Part shown: piece by piece, positions 37,952 to 47,991 of the stretch
How the letters are laid out: the number at the start of each line of letters is the position of its first letter
How positions within the stretch are numbered: the first letter of the stretch is position 1
DNA from: Symbiodinium natans
Taxonomy: Eukaryota; Sar; Dinophyceae; Suessiales; Symbiodiniaceae
Assembly: GCA_905221605.1 (NCBI GenBank)
Contig: CAJNDS010002335.1
Span: 967,387-1,031,386 of the forward strand
Direction of reading: 5' to 3'
Length of the DNA: 64,000 nucleotides
Translations under genes and position numbers: made by a program
The notes under the pieces: generated by a model
The model's input: only the letters and a program-made list of their open reading frames with translations
The model's database searches: none
Told to the model about the DNA's origin: nothing

Positions 37952-38157
37952 CAAATGTCGGAGGGAGGTGCACCCGAAATGTGGCTCATAAACCCGGCGG
38001 TACTGTTGTCCCTGTCATGGCAACTGGACCCTGAGTCTTTTGTGGGGCCCCCAAGCCCTGCACCCTTAACATGCTTTAACCCTACTCTTTGGGCACCCCA
38101 AACCACATGCCAGTCCAACAATGGTGCATGTCCAGTCAAGGCAGCCTACTTCGGAGC

Positions 38158-38224
38158 CTTAAACCCTTAAACCCTTAAACCCTTAAACCCTTAAACCCTT
38201 AAACCCTTAAACCCTTAAACCCTC
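38158..38224. repeat. Tract with 8-bp unit CCCTTAAA
   Basis: About eight units of AAACCCTT in perfect register, a second 8-bp variant of the telomere heptamer. Confidence 0.9.
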
Positions 38225-38262
38225 AACCCTAAGCCCTAAACTCTTTGCTTCGGGTGCCGAAG

Positions 38263-38351
38263 CAGCCCTGGAGGAACGTCATCAACTGGAAGGGTGTGGG
38301 TCCCAGCGTGCATGCGGGGTCCCTGCAGCCCGTCACTGAGCAATCCTCAGG
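38263..38351 (+). CDS. Candidate exon
   Basis: Preceded by GCCGAAG. Reads QPWRNVINWKGVGPSVHAGS..., donor CAGG|GTAGCA. Confidence 0.4.
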
Positions 38352-38485
38352 GTAGCACCCCAAATACCAGACCACAACACCGAAGACTGTAGCCCCCTTA
38401 GGAATTATTTTTTCTCGAAACTATTTATAAAACCCAAGGGAATATTGAACATATTTTTTTAAGTTAAGGCTCTACGGGAGGATAG

Positions 38486-38524
38486 AAGCCGCCGACCACC
38501 GCAATCTCTCTTCAGCCGCGCTGG
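38486..38524 (+). CDS. Candidate mini-exon
   Basis: Acceptor GGAGGATAG, donor CTGG|GTAGTC. Reads AADHRNLSSAAL. Confidence 0.35.
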
Positions 38525-38894
38525 GTAGTCCCTGGATGCCTACTTGGAGGTACTGTAAGTAGTGTATCAGAGATATATGCATATGTATATATGTATATAT
38601 ATAAGTATCCACATGTATGACGTTTTCTGTATCTATATGTATATATATATACATACATATATATATATATAGTTAATTAGTTTTACCTGCACACCCCAAT
38701 TCACTGGAGGATTAAACTGGTTAAGGCCATGGTTGCCCTGTCTCTTCGGTACTCATGAGCCATCACACGGCACTACAGATCATTGTTCACAAACTGTCCG
38801 GGTATCTTATATGTACTATATACATATACGAAAACTATATATATATATATACATACATGTATACACATATTCGACATACACACGTATGTAAAAG

Positions 38895-39209
38895 GTGGGT
38901 GGGAGGAGATGTCCCGAACCCGAACTAAGCGAGAGCCTTGTTGACCTCAGGCTCGATTCACCCCTGAATTGCGGGAAGAGTGTAGGGTTTCGGGTTAGAG
39001 AGACAGAGGCACAAAGAGACAGAGAAAAGAGAGAGAGAGAGAGAGGGGAGGAAATGAGCTGTACCAGACTCTATCTGCTAAACCCACGTCCTTTTTGGCC
39101 CAGACCTTACGTGGCCAGCCAAGGTTCTATAAGTGGATCGACAAGAAGTAGCCGAAAAGACTGCACAAACCACATCTTATCCGGTTGTAGAGGGGGGTTT
39201 AGGGTTTAG
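38895..39209 (+). CDS. Candidate coding island, ~100 codons open
   Basis: Starts ELSESLVDLRLDSPLNCGKS, passes through a GAGA-rich stretch (Arg/Glu run) and ends at a TTTAGGG tract. It probably contains an exon ending at GTGTAGGG near 38980, plus intron. Confidence 0.3.
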   Translation: MGGRRCPEPELSESLVDLRLDSPLNCGKSVGFRVRETEAQRDREKRERERGEEMSCTRLYLLNPRPFWPRPYVASQGSISGSTRSSRKDCTNHILSGCRGGFRV

Positions 39210-39779
39210 GGTTTAGGGTTTAAGGTTTAGGGTTTAGGGTTTAGGGTTGGTGAAAGTCCCTGAAGGAGCCCTAGAGCCTGACGCTTAGGCGGGTGGCCAA
39301 AAAGAACCAAAAACCCTAGACTCTAAACCCTAAACCCTAAACCCTAAACCCTGAACCCAAACCCTAGCCCTAAACCCCAAACCCTAGGTCGCGGACCCTT
39401 GCCGGCGCCCGCCAGGCAACGCCCTTGGCATCCCTTGAACTTGGCCTACTGGTTCCTAGGGCTGGGGATGTGAGATAACGCCCCTAAACCGTAAACTGAC
39501 AGGGGGAATGAAACGGGCTGGAAGGCGCCACCTTCTTCCCGAGCTGCTCCGGGGTTTTTGCCCTCGCCTTGGAGTCGTGCTTTGTAGGGTTACACCGGTG
39601 TTGCGTCTTTTTCGGCTTCAGGGTCTAGGGTTTAGGTTTTCAGGGTTTAGGGCTCAGGAAGGGCTTCGGGCAGAAGAGAGGGGGAGTAGGAAGAGGTCAT
39701 GTAGACGCCCCTTCCCCCTAACATCGAAACGTCGTCACCTAACCTAAAACCCGAGGACCGTAGACCCCAATCCCCCGTG

Positions 39780-39862
39780 CAGCGTGCGCAGTCCTGGTTG
39801 CTGGCTGCTGCCGACCAGCGATGAAGCAGCCGTCGCCGCAGAGCCCCCAGAAGAGGGTTGGG
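39780..39862 (+). CDS. Candidate exon
   Basis: Acceptor CCCGTGCAG. Reads VRSPGCWLLPTSDEAAVAAE..., ending where GTTGGGG/GTTAGGG begins. Confidence 0.4.
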
Positions 39863-39973
39863 GTTAGGGTTAAGGGTTTAGGATTTAGGTTTTAGGGTTT
39901 AGGGTCGGGTGGTCGTAAGGCTTTCAGGGGTTACAGGTTTTGGAGCCTACAGTTCTAAGGCTCACAACTTAGG

Positions 39974-40201
39974 TTGACCTACTACAATTTTGAACGGCGT
40001 GGGTTCAGCCATGGTCAGGGTACCTACAGAACATGTTTTCACCCATTCCTGAAGACTCTTGAATCAGATTTCGGCCAGCTGAAGTTTATTCGATCAAAAC
40101 TGCGCAAACCTTGGGTTCTACATTGGGCGCTTCTCCAGCAAACAAGACTCACCACTGCAGCCTGGCAGCCCCACAAGGTCGGGAGGTACTTATGTTTATA
40201 G
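39974..40201 (+). CDS. Candidate coding island, 75 codons open
   Basis: Repeat-free open frame; the latter part reads KFIRSKLRKPWVLHWALLQQ... to TAG. Boundaries uncertain; unrecognised. Confidence 0.35.
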   Translation: MTYYNFERRGFSHGQGTYRTCFHPFLKTLESDFGQLKFIRSKLRKPWVLHWALLQQTRLTTAAWQPHKVGRYLCL

Positions 40202-40458
40202 CGTATATAGAGGTTAGCTGCTGACAGCCTATGCCAGGTTGCGTTGCTTCAGTTCTGCAATGCCTGCGCAAGACGCTAGCATGGTGTACATCCCTGATCC
40301 CTCAACCCTTCGGCAGCGCGAAGTCTTGTAGGTTTGTGTGGCGGATCCACAACCTGAGACCCTGAAGGTTCAGAGGTTACCGGAGACGATAAATATACCT
40401 GCAGTTCAGTGCTGCTTGCCGCTCAAAATTCCAGGTACAACCCACAAATTGGGCGTTG

Positions 40459-40541
40459 CCCCTATATTAACAGTCCTTGCCCGGGATTATCGTACCCCCC
40501 GATTACGATGTCTATTAAGGACTGTTAGTATAAGGGGGGAC
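40459..40541. mobile_element. MITE family D
   Basis: ATATTAACAGTCCTTG...AAGGACTGTTAGTATAAGGG forms an inverted repeat. Relatives are at 43578, 57987, 61297 and 63014. Confidence 0.75.
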
Positions 40542-40689
40542 ATCCCAGCCCATAAAACGTATGTAACCCTAAACCCGAAACCCTGCCTGCGGTTCGGCCA
40601 GGCTTGCGGGAGCGAGCCTAAAGCCTAAACCCTAAACCCTAAACCCTAAACCCTAAACCCTCACCCCTCGACCTTCTGAGGTCGCTCAG

Positions 40690-40758
40690 CAGCAGGAGGC
40701 CCTGCGTCACTTGGGCTGGCTCGTCGTTACCTCGGACGTTGAGGCACCCCTCAGTTTT
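40690..40758 (+). CDS. Candidate exon, 23 codons
   Basis: Acceptor GGTCGCTCAG, donor TTT|GTTTAT. Reads QQEALRHLGWLVVTSDVEAP..., phase 0 to 0. Confidence 0.5.
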
Positions 40759-40981
40759 GTTTATGATTATTGGGTTTTAGGGTTTTAGGGTTTTAGGGTT
40801 TTAGGGTTTTAGGGTTTAGGGTTTCAGCGTTTTAGGGTTTTAGGGGTTTGGGTTTTAGGTTTTAGGGCCATTTTAGGGTCAGGGGTCCGCGTATTGTATG
40901 AATCCTAAGGTCAAACCTGTAACCCTAAACCCTAATTAAACCCTAAACCCTAGTTGTTCGCCTGAATCCGTGAATCCGTCC

Positions 40982-41041
40982 CTGAACGCTGGGCTACGGC
41001 GGGTCGATGACTTCGGCTTCCCTTCCCTCGCAATAGTTAAA
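40982..41041 (+). CDS. Candidate coding island
   Basis: LNAGLRRVDDFGFPSLAIVK between two tracts; splice sites unclear. Confidence 0.3.
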
Positions 41042-41138
41042 CCCATTTCTGCCCGCAAACCCTTAGTTTAGGGTTTAGGATTTAGGATTTAGGGTTTAGG
41101 GCTTAGGGCTTAGGGTTTAGGGTTTAGGGGTCCTAGAC

Positions 41139-41222
41139 TTTCCTGGGATTGACGGAATTGCCGACTCCCCAAGATGTATCGCGGCCAGTCTTGTTTGCTT
41201 GCATTTTTGCTTTGCGCGCCAC
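41139..41222 (+). CDS. Candidate coding island
   Basis: FPGIDGIADSPRCIAASLVC..., ending HFCFARH. Hydrophobic second half. Splice sites unclear. Confidence 0.3.
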
Positions 41223-41659
41223 CCTAAAAAGTAGGAGTGGTGCACAGTACGGAGGGAGCCACAGCGTTTAGGGGCCCGCAAAAAAGAGAGAGAGAGAGAA
41301 GTTTAGGGTTTAGGGTTTAGGGTTTAGAAGATGCCCCATAGCACAGTCCTGTAGGTCCCCCAACTCTCACCGCTTCTCTATGTACTGAACTGCTTGTGGC
41401 TTAAGGTTTCTAGGTTTTAGGGTTTAGGGTTACGTGGCCTGCCCTCCTTGAGGATGGGACCGGCACGGTTCAGTCCCCGGCCCTAAACCCCTAAACCCTA
41501 TAAGCTCTATAGGACTCTAGGGCTCAGATTACGACTTCTTCGTTTTCCAAGAGTCCGTACGTTAGAGACCCTGAACCCTGAACCCTGAACCCTGAACCCT
41601 GAATCCTGAACCCTCAACCCTAGACCCGAGACCCTAGACCCTAAACCCCAACCATACAG

Positions 41660-41785
41660 CGCCCTCTGCTTGAGTTCAGGAAGCAGGGGCAGTGCAGCAG
41701 ATTTTTCCTTGTGTCTGCCGACAGTCGGTATACTCTCCCCATGTGTTCTGGCCTCGGCACCAAAGCAGTGTTGCGGGGCCCCTAG
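41660..41785 (+). CDS. Candidate exon, 41 codons
   Basis: Acceptor ACCATACAG. Reads RPLLEFRKQGQCSRFFLVSA..., ending KAVLRGP then TAG. Confidence 0.45.
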   Translation, partial: RPLLEFRKQGQCSRFFLVSADSRYTLPMCSGLGTKAVLRGP

Positions 41786-41831
41786 AAGCCGGGAAAAGCG
41801 AACACATTTTCCAGTGATTTTTCTTTGCCAG

Positions 41832-41867
41832 GGAGTTTTGCTTCAGATAGAAGCCGATCTCAACTAA
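41832..41867 (+). CDS. Candidate mini-exon
   Basis: Strong acceptor TTTTTCTTTGCCAG. Reads GVLLQIEADLN to TAA. The donor could be the GT just after. Confidence 0.4.
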   Translation, partial: GVLLQIEADLN

Positions 41868-41878
41868 GTTTTGGCCAG

Positions 41879-41971
41879 GTTCTCCGTCAGCTTGGCAACA
41901 AAGTGCGTCTGCAGGACTTTGCCAAGGCTCGGAACCTTTGTCATAGTGGGTACCATTTTGCATTCTTTTAG
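41879..41971 (+). CDS. Candidate exon
   Basis: Acceptor GTTTTGGCCAG. Reads VLRQLGNKVRLQDFAKARNL... to TAG, with a GTACCA donor possible at 41950. Good helical pattern. Confidence 0.48.
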   Translation, partial: VLRQLGNKVRLQDFAKARNLCHSGYHFAFF

Positions 41972-41972
41972 G

Positions 41973-42072
41973 GTACTTAATCCCAATAAGGAAGATAAAT
42001 GTAAATGTTTAATATTCTTTTTAAGGATGCTTAATTCCAATAAGGAAGATACATGTAAATGTTTAATATTCT
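41973..42072. repeat. Tandem duplication, ~54-bp unit, two copies
   Basis: CTTAATCCCAATAAGGAAGA... at about 41976 recurs at about 42030 as CTTAATTCCAATAAGGAAGA..., both followed by TGTAAATGTTTAATATTC. Confidence 0.85.
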
Positions 42073-42312
42073 ACCAACTATGAACTAGACTATGGGCTTT
42101 GCTTGAGCTGATTCGAGTTTGTGGTTCAGCGGGACTCGGGTGTGAGGTTGAATGCAGGGTTTTTGGGGCAGCTAAACCGGCCGGGAGCATAGCCAAGCTC
42201 GTGACTCGTTGCAACAAAAAGGGTGTAAGCTTTAAAGCTTCAAAGCCTGCATTGCTCAGCCCCTAAATCCAAGGCCTAAGGATGTCTGCTCTGGAGTTCA
42301 GGTCTGCTGGTC

Positions 42313-42458
42313 TACTTGGAGGTTCCTGGTGCTTATGAACCAATCATAACTCTACTTATAACCCGCTTATGTGCCCCGGGGAAGTGCCCTGATATGGTTA
42401 TACTTTGGGTTATCCGTACTTTTCTTGCTGTTTAATAAGTACCGTGAACCTCCAAGTA
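42313..42458. mobile_element. MITE family A, full copy
   Basis: TACTTGGAGGTTCCTGGTGC to ACCGTGAACCTCCAAGTA. Confidence 0.85.
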
Positions 42459-42505
42459 GGAAGCTATGGCCATTCAGGCCAGTTACGGCTGATGGAGTTT
42501 TGCAG

Positions 42506-42549
42506 TGCAGGGTTTGCCACGAGCGTCCCAAAGCATCTCGTGCCTCAAG
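42506..42549 (+). CDS. Candidate exon with GTACGC donor
   Basis: Acceptor GGAGTTTTGCAG, donor CAAG|GTACGC. Reads CRVCHERPKASRAS in one frame; a second frame is also open. Confidence 0.42.
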
Positions 42550-42670
42550 GTACGCAAGAATCGGCCTGGGCGAGGGACCATGAGGGGTCTGCACAGTACC
42601 CTGATCCACTCCAGCGTTTAGGGATACCTGAACTCTCCCCTCAGCCCAGAAACCCGTGAGCCATGTCCAG

Positions 42671-42705
42671 GAGCACGGACTTTCTGAATACTTGTGCGCT
42701 GCCCA
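42671..42705 (+). CDS. Candidate mini-exon spliced at a TTTAGGG tract
   Basis: Acceptor CCATGTCCAG, donor GTTTAGGG. Reads EHGLSEYLCAA. Confidence 0.4.
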
Positions 42706-42838
42706 GTTTAGGGTTTAGGGTTTAGGGTTTAGGGTTTAGGGTTTAGGGTTTAGGGCAAATTCCACCAAGACAGCCCAGAGAGCCGCAGTACCCCGTTGAT
42801 GAAGGAACAAACCCTGCATTCACAAATAGAACCTGCTA

Positions 42839-42982
42839 TACTTGAAGGTTCATGGTACTTATAAACCAGTTATAACTAGACTTATAACCCAAATTATGAC
42901 CCTATTAGGGCACTACAGGGGCTTATAAGTGGGTAATAAGTCTAGTTATAATTGGTTAATAAGTACCATGAACCTCCAAGTA
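42839..42982. mobile_element. MITE family A, best-preserved copy
   Basis: TACTTGAAGGTTCATGGTAC to GTACCATGAACCTCCAAGTA. The arms are almost exact complements for about 60 bp. Confidence 0.87.
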
Positions 42983-42993
42983 GTAGTACTTAG

Positions 42994-43060
42994 AACCCGA
43001 TCAAGGGCCCTTGTAACTCTAGCTTTGTTTTTATTGGCGGGGGTGCGGGCTTCAAGTGAG
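42994..43060 (+). CDS. Candidate exon with signal-peptide- or membrane-like core
   Basis: Acceptor GTACTTAG, donor GTGAG|GTATGT. Reads TRSRALVTLALFLLAGVRAS.... Directly downstream of MITE A. Confidence 0.48.
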
Positions 43061-43288
43061 GTATGTTCCTGTGTTCAGGGGTCATGCGGGTTTTCAGTTT
43101 CTCAGACAAACCTTGAAGACCACATGTGGGTTGATCGATACTGTGGGCCTTCTTGTGTGCCTTAAAGTATACGCCAATCCATTCAACAAAACGATAAGGA
43201 CGTTATTATACTATTCTCGTACTCCCCTCAAGATGGACTATAAGGGAGATGATGCAGGAGAGACCACGCGAGAGCATGTTTTTTTACA

Positions 43289-43450
43289 GACAAACCCCAC
43301 ACACACACACACACACCCACACACCCACACACCCACACACCCACACACCCACGCACGCACGCACGCACGCACCCACCCACGCACGCCCGCGCGCGCGCAG
43401 ACGCGCTCGCGCACGCGCACACACACACACACACACACACTCTCACATTC
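43289..43450. repeat. CA/CGCA compound microsatellite
   Basis: (CA)n, CACACCCA units, GCAC units and CG-rich runs. Three overlapping His/Thr- or Val/Cys-rich open frames are artefacts. Confidence 0.9.
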
Positions 43451-43577
43451 ACACTCTGTCACGCACTCAGACTCACACCCTCTCACACTCACAGAGTCTC
43501 ACTATATGACCCAGTCGGTAAACCCTAAGCCCTATTGTCTAAAACACTATACAACTTGGAATGTTTCCGCGTGTAAT

Positions 43578-43648
43578 GAACAGTCCTCAAGAGGGATTAG
43601 AATCGGGGGGGTACTATAGTCCCTATAAAGGACTGTTAGCTTAAGGGT
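43578..43648. mobile_element. MITE family D, short copy
   Basis: GAACAGTCCTCAAGAGGGAT...CCCTATAAAGGACTGTTAGC. Confidence 0.7.
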
Positions 43649-43665
43649 TACAACTTTTACAACAG

Positions 43666-43794
43666 CTTCATCTCTATGGGAGCCCCAACTTTTTCAGAAC
43701 AGCCCCCCACGGGTACATCAACAGACCTGGGCTTCGACCCACACGCCTGTGGGTGGGTTGGCTTGGAGTTCCGAAGCTTAAGGGGCCCTGTAGG
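43666..43794 (+). CDS. Candidate exon, 43 codons, spliced at a TTTAGGG tract
   Basis: Acceptor CAACTTTTACAACAG, donor AGG|GTTTAGGG. Reads LHLYGSPNFFRTAPHGYINR..., phase 0 to 0. Confidence 0.55.
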
Positions 43795-43812
43795 GTTTAG
43801 GGTTTAGGGTCT

Positions 43813-44113
43813 CAGAGACCCTAAACCCTAAACCCTAAACCCTAAACCCTAAACCCTAAACCCTAAACCCTAAACCCTAAACCCTAAACCCTAAACCCCA
43901 AACCCTAAACCCTAAACCCTAAACCCTAAACCCTAAACCCTAAACCCAAAACCCTAAACCCTAAACCCTAACCCCTAAACCTAAACCCTAAACCCTAAAC
44001 CCTAAACCCTAAACCCTAAACCCTAAACCCTAAACCCTAAACCCTAAACCCTAAACCCTAAACCCTAAACCCTAAACCCTAAACCCTAACCCTAAACCCT
44101 AAACCCTAAACCC
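43813..44113. repeat. Longest CCCTAAA tract (~300 bp)
   Basis: About 43 nearly perfect CCCTAAA units with a few variants (CCCCAAA, CCCAAAA, CCCTAACCC). It lies between two coding-looking islands, so it is interstitial rather than a chromosome end. Confidence 0.97.
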
Positions 44114-44225
44114 ATTGCGGTGGCAAAAAGGGTCGTTTACTTGCGATTCGCTGCTGCTTCGGGGCCCGTGCCCCAGCAAATCACAGTTCAGTCTGAGTTC
44201 AAACAAGGGTCCCCAGGAACACATG
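44114..44225 (+). CDS. Candidate coding island after the longest tract
   Basis: IAVAKRVVYLRFAAASGPVP..., ending at ATG|GTTTAGG. The acceptor is unclear because the island abuts CCCTAAA repeats. A second frame is open. Confidence 0.35.
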
Positions 44226-44235
44226 GTTTAGGTAC

Positions 44236-44342
44236 TATACTTGCTTAAGAACCCCCCAAAACATGGAAAACATATTCCTCCTTAGTAGGGGTAATCTAGG
44301 ATCATTATTTGTTTATTCTTTTGGGGAATTAAGCAAATAGTA
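44236..44342. mobile_element. MITE family F
   Basis: CTATACTTGCTTAAGAACCC and TTTTGGGGAATTAAGCAAAT form inverted ends around CCTCCTTAGTAGGGG. A related AAGAACC-type palindrome is at 2463. Confidence 0.6.
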
Positions 44343-45053
44343 GTTAGGGTTTGGGGGTGGCGATGCTGAAGGTTTGAGGTTCTGAAACCTGGCCGGTTAA
44401 CCCTGTCAAAGTTCCTCAAGCCGCTTCAAGATCCATTTTTGGGTTTGGGGTTTAGGGTTTAGGGTTTAGGTTTAGGGTTTAGGGTTTAGGGTTTAGGGTT
44501 TAGGGTTTAGGGTGCTAGAGGTATCGTGATTTCGGGGTTGCTATCTGGAATGATGGTTATCTTGTTTTGGGATTGTTTTGGGCTCCAAGGTACAACCCCC
44601 CCCCCCCCTCCCCCACCCTAAATGAACCCTAAACCCCAAACCCTAAACCCAAGCCCACAACCCTAACGTGTTTTGGGGACCTACCAATGTCGAGTCTGTT
44701 TGCAAAGGCCCCGTCGCTTCGACTGCCCGGCGAGCGCTGGCTACCCCTGCATTCTGAAGCAGGCTCGCAGTGTTTCAGATGCCTGAGATCATAGGGTTCC
44801 CCTTTCCCCTAGAGGCGTTCAGGGTCAGGAGTTAAGGCGCGCACCAAAACTGCAAGACCTGAAAGAACAGGGGGGCAGGATATCCGAGAAGGAATCCCTT
44901 TTTTGGGGGGAGGATCGGGGACCCAAACCACGATAGAAGCCTTGAGCGGTTTTGGGCACAGTGTTTCATTCTTGTCTAATGCGAAAGGAGAGGCCTTAAG
45001 GCTTACTGGGTCTCGGGGATTAGGCTTTAGATTCGGCTTTGATTGTTCTACAG

Positions 45054-45236
45054 CGCTTCGACATGTCTGGCCTTTTCGGCACCTATTCAGGCATGTCCTT
45101 TTCTTCTCGTGGCTGCTTTCAGTTGCTCCGCGGATCTGTTGTGCTGGTTACTGCAAACCTTGTATTTATAGGCCGCAAGAAATCGAACCCTACAGGGTGG
45201 GGCCAACGTTTATTCAGATTATTCAGGGACGTGTAA
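45054..45236 (+). CDS. Candidate exon, up to 60 codons
   Basis: Acceptor GATTGTTCTACAG. Reads RFDMSGLFGTYSGMSFSSRG... with a hydrophobic SVVLVTANLVFIG segment, to TAA. An overlapping 128-codon frame also exists. Confidence 0.38.
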   Translation, partial: RFDMSGLFGTYSGMSFSSRGCFQLLRGSVVLVTANLVFIGRKKSNPTGWGQRLFRLFRDV

Positions 45237-45648
45237 CCAAGGTTTTTCGAGCTCTTGCAACGCAAATGGCCCGTCCTACCCCCACTTAGAACTGGGGGCG
45301 CCCTTTCCGGCAAGGAAAAAGTAGGCACCCGTTTACATTGCCTTACTTACACTGGATTAAGAAGGGTGCCTAGTTCCCTGTCTCCGTACTAAGAGAGAGC
45401 GCGGGGCTTTCTTCGGCAAGCCCACGCCCGGCTTGTCTGCTGGACCAGGCATTCGGCGAGTTCGGCAAGGACATCGTGGGGGACCCCTGAACCCCTGAAC
45501 CCCACAGCCCAACAGCCCAAGCCCAGGGTTTGGGGTTTTTAGGGTTTAGGGTTTCGGGTTTAGGGCGTGTGGGGATTCCTTTCAGTGTCGAAGCTTTGGG
45601 GCTTGCCAAGCGCAACGACCACTTTGACCGATCATTTCTCTGAGGGGC

Positions 45649-45766
45649 GGGGAATTTTCAAAGGGATATGATTCAAACACAAGGTTCTTGAAGTGGCAAA
45701 TGGTGGAGTGGGGAATTGAAAGGGATATCAAACGCAAGATTCTTGAAGTGGCAAATGATGGAGTGG
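45649..45766. repeat. Tandem duplication, ~59-bp unit, two copies
   Basis: GGGAATTTTCAAAGGGATAT... and GGGAATTGAAAGGGATATCA..., each ending TTCTTGAAGTGGCAAATG(G/A)TGGAGTG. Confidence 0.8.
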
Positions 45767-45997
45767 TGGTGTCGCGTTTTAAGCCAGGTTGGGCGGGGCA
45801 CCCTTTACAACCCTGAACCCCAAAACCCTGAGCCTCAACCGTCCATCTGGGTTTGACCTTTTCCCGCATTGGGTTTAGTGAGAATGATAGTTAGGCATGT
45901 TTTTTTTTTTTTTTTCAGAGGGGTTTTAACGGCTTACCTTCAACCCTGATCCCTATAGCTGCCCCAGCTGAGCAGTCTGCACCCTGCTAAGTGCCAG

Positions 45998-46118
45998 GGG
46001 CCAGAGAACAGGCTCCGGAGAGTGCACTTTAGTGTTTTGGGGCTACACAGCGGCTCCTTGGGGCTATTTTGGGTCATTTGGGACGATACAAAAGGAGTCT
46101 ATGGGCCTTTGTCTTTGA
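45998..46118 (+). CDS. Candidate exon, 39 codons
   Basis: Acceptor TAAGTGCCAG. Reads GQRTGSGECTLVFWGYTAAP... to TGA. Confidence 0.4.
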
Positions 46119-46221
46119 ACCTGGGATTAAGGGTCCCGCCCTCTTAACGGCCTTAGGGTTTAGGGTTTAGGGTTTAGGGTTTAGGGTTCTGCCTTTGTGG
46201 GAGGAGTGCCAAATTGTCCAG

Positions 46222-46299
46222 ACCCCGGAAGAAGCAGCCAAGGCCCCCTTCCCTGCGCCTTCTGGGGTCTGTTGTAAGAGATTCTTGCTGATGATCAGG
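46222..46299 (+). CDS. Candidate exon, 26 codons, spliced at a telomere-like tract
   Basis: Acceptor AATTGTCCAG, donor AGG|GTTTTGGG. Reads TPEEAAKAPFPAPSGVCCKR..., phase 0 to 0. GATTCTTGC within it recurs after the tract. Confidence 0.5.
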
Positions 46300-46315
46300 G
46301 TTTTGGGGGTTTGGG

Positions 46316-46372
46316 GGTTTAGGGGTTTAGGGGTTTAGGGGTTTAGGGGTTTAGGGGTTTAGGGATTTAGGG
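46316..46372. repeat. Tract with 8-bp unit TTTAGGGG, flanked by a short duplication
   Basis: GGGTTTAG units with an extra G. GATTCTTGC occurs on both sides (46280-46288 and 46372-46380). TTTAGGGG arrays also occur at 47645-47720. Confidence 0.85.
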
Positions 46373-46591
46373 ATTCTTGCAAGAGGGGTTGAGGGGTTTA
46401 GGCTTCTGATGATTGGTTCACATGGGCCTCGCAAGGGTCGAGGTCCAGAGCCCCAAGCCCTACATCTCCAATGTTGGATGTGTGGATTGGCAGGGTTTAG
46501 GCTTTAGGTCTAGGGTTTAGAGTTGGGTTTAGGGTTTAGGGTTTAGGGTATACTTGGCTGGCAGTCAGCAAGTCCAGCTTCAAAAACGGTA

Positions 46592-46690
46592 TACTTGGAG
46601 GTTCATGGCATTTATCCTCCAAGCATAAGTCTACTTATAACCTACTTAGAGGACTCAGGGGCTCATACGTATTATAAGAACCTCCAAGAA
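46592..46690. mobile_element. MITE family A, internally deleted copy
   Basis: TACTTGGAGGTTCATGGCAT at one end and AGAACCTCCAAG at the other, with a ~100-bp span missing much of the second arm. Confidence 0.7.
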
Positions 46691-47543
46691 GGGTCGACAA
46701 TCCAAAGCCTGCTAGAAAAAACAATTTCGGGCTTAGGGTGGGTACCCGAGGCAATGCTTAGCAGGAGCTGCAGCTTAGAGGGAGAGGAAGGGTTTAGTGT
46801 TTAGGGTCTGGGGTCTTTCAGGAACATCTTGAGTGTTTTTTTTTGCCCCGGCAAAGAATGCGCAGATCTTACAAACCTAAACCCTGGTGCGCGACAAAAG
46901 GCTATTATTCCCAGTAGTAGCTGAGGGTTCCCTTCTAGTAGGTCCTTTTGGTTGATTCCTAGCCTGCTGGGCAGCCTAGCAATGGAAGTCCCTAAACCCT
47001 AACCCTAAAGCCCTAAGACCCCAAAACCCCTAAAACCCCTACAAACCCCTAAACCCTAAAACCCTGAAACCCTAAACCCCTAAACCCCTAAAACCCTAAA
47101 CCCTAATTAACCCCTAAAGCCCCAAAACCCTAAACCCTAAACCCCTAAACCTCCAACCGGTTCATGTTTTGGAGGTTGCCCCCCACGGCCTCGGCACGCG
47201 CTGGGTGATGCAGGCTGGTACGCCAGAAAGTAAGATGTAGGGTTTAGGGTCTGATTGGGGTTTTGGGTTTAGGGTTCAGGGTCAGTTGATAGATATACAT
47301 ACACGTACATACATACGTACGTACACACATGCATACATATACATATATATATATATACATATGTACATATATATATATACATATATCTGTGTGTGTAGAT
47401 TTCGAACTTGAAGTATACATATCCCTACCTATAGATCTTAGCTGCCCACGAACCTTCCAATGTCTAGGGTGAAACTTCTCGGGTTGGGTGCGGAATGGGG
47501 TTTGGGGTTTAGGGTTTAGAGTTTAGGGATACCTCCTGCGCAG

Positions 47544-47607
47544 GAGCTGGTTCGTGGACGCCTCGAGGCAAGCCGACTTTCTTCCAAGCACGTAGCCAGT
47601 TTGCGAG
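47544..47607 (+). CDS. Candidate exon
   Basis: Acceptor CTCCTGCGCAG, donor CGAG|GTCGCG. Reads ELVRGRLEASRLSSKHVASL.... Confidence 0.45.
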
Positions 47608-47905
47608 GTCGCGGTCCCTTTTGGGTGCCCCCTAGGTTGGGTTTAGGGTTTAGGGGTTTAGGGGTTTAGGGGTTTAGGGGTTAGGGGTCTAGGGGTCTAG
47701 GGGTTTAGGGGTTTCGGGGTTAGGGTAGGCACCGGACCCCAGTATGGGAAGCATTTTTGACCCCCACATCTAGGCTCCCCCAAGGCCATGCAAAGTACCA
47801 CGCTAGAGAACCAATCCCCAAAGTGTAGGCCGCCAAACAGGCCTGCGTCCTATGTAATCCCCTACATGAAAGTAATAAGAGGGGATTGGACTTGCTAAGT
47901 GCTCA

Positions 47906-47991
47906 GGTCGTTTTGGATTTGTTTAGCTGTAGCTTTGGAGTCTTCATCCACCTTTCTCATTTGTCCACGAGCCAGCGCGCAAGAAGTCAGG
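47906..47991 (+). CDS. Candidate exon
   Basis: Acceptor AAGTGCTCAG, donor AGTCAG|GTATCC. Reads VVLDLFSCSFGVFIHLSHLS.... Other frames are open here too. Confidence 0.38.

Noticed and set aside
43228-43619. His/Thr-rich and Val/Cys-rich ORFs
   Set aside because: Readings of a CA/CGCA microsatellite in several frames on both strands.
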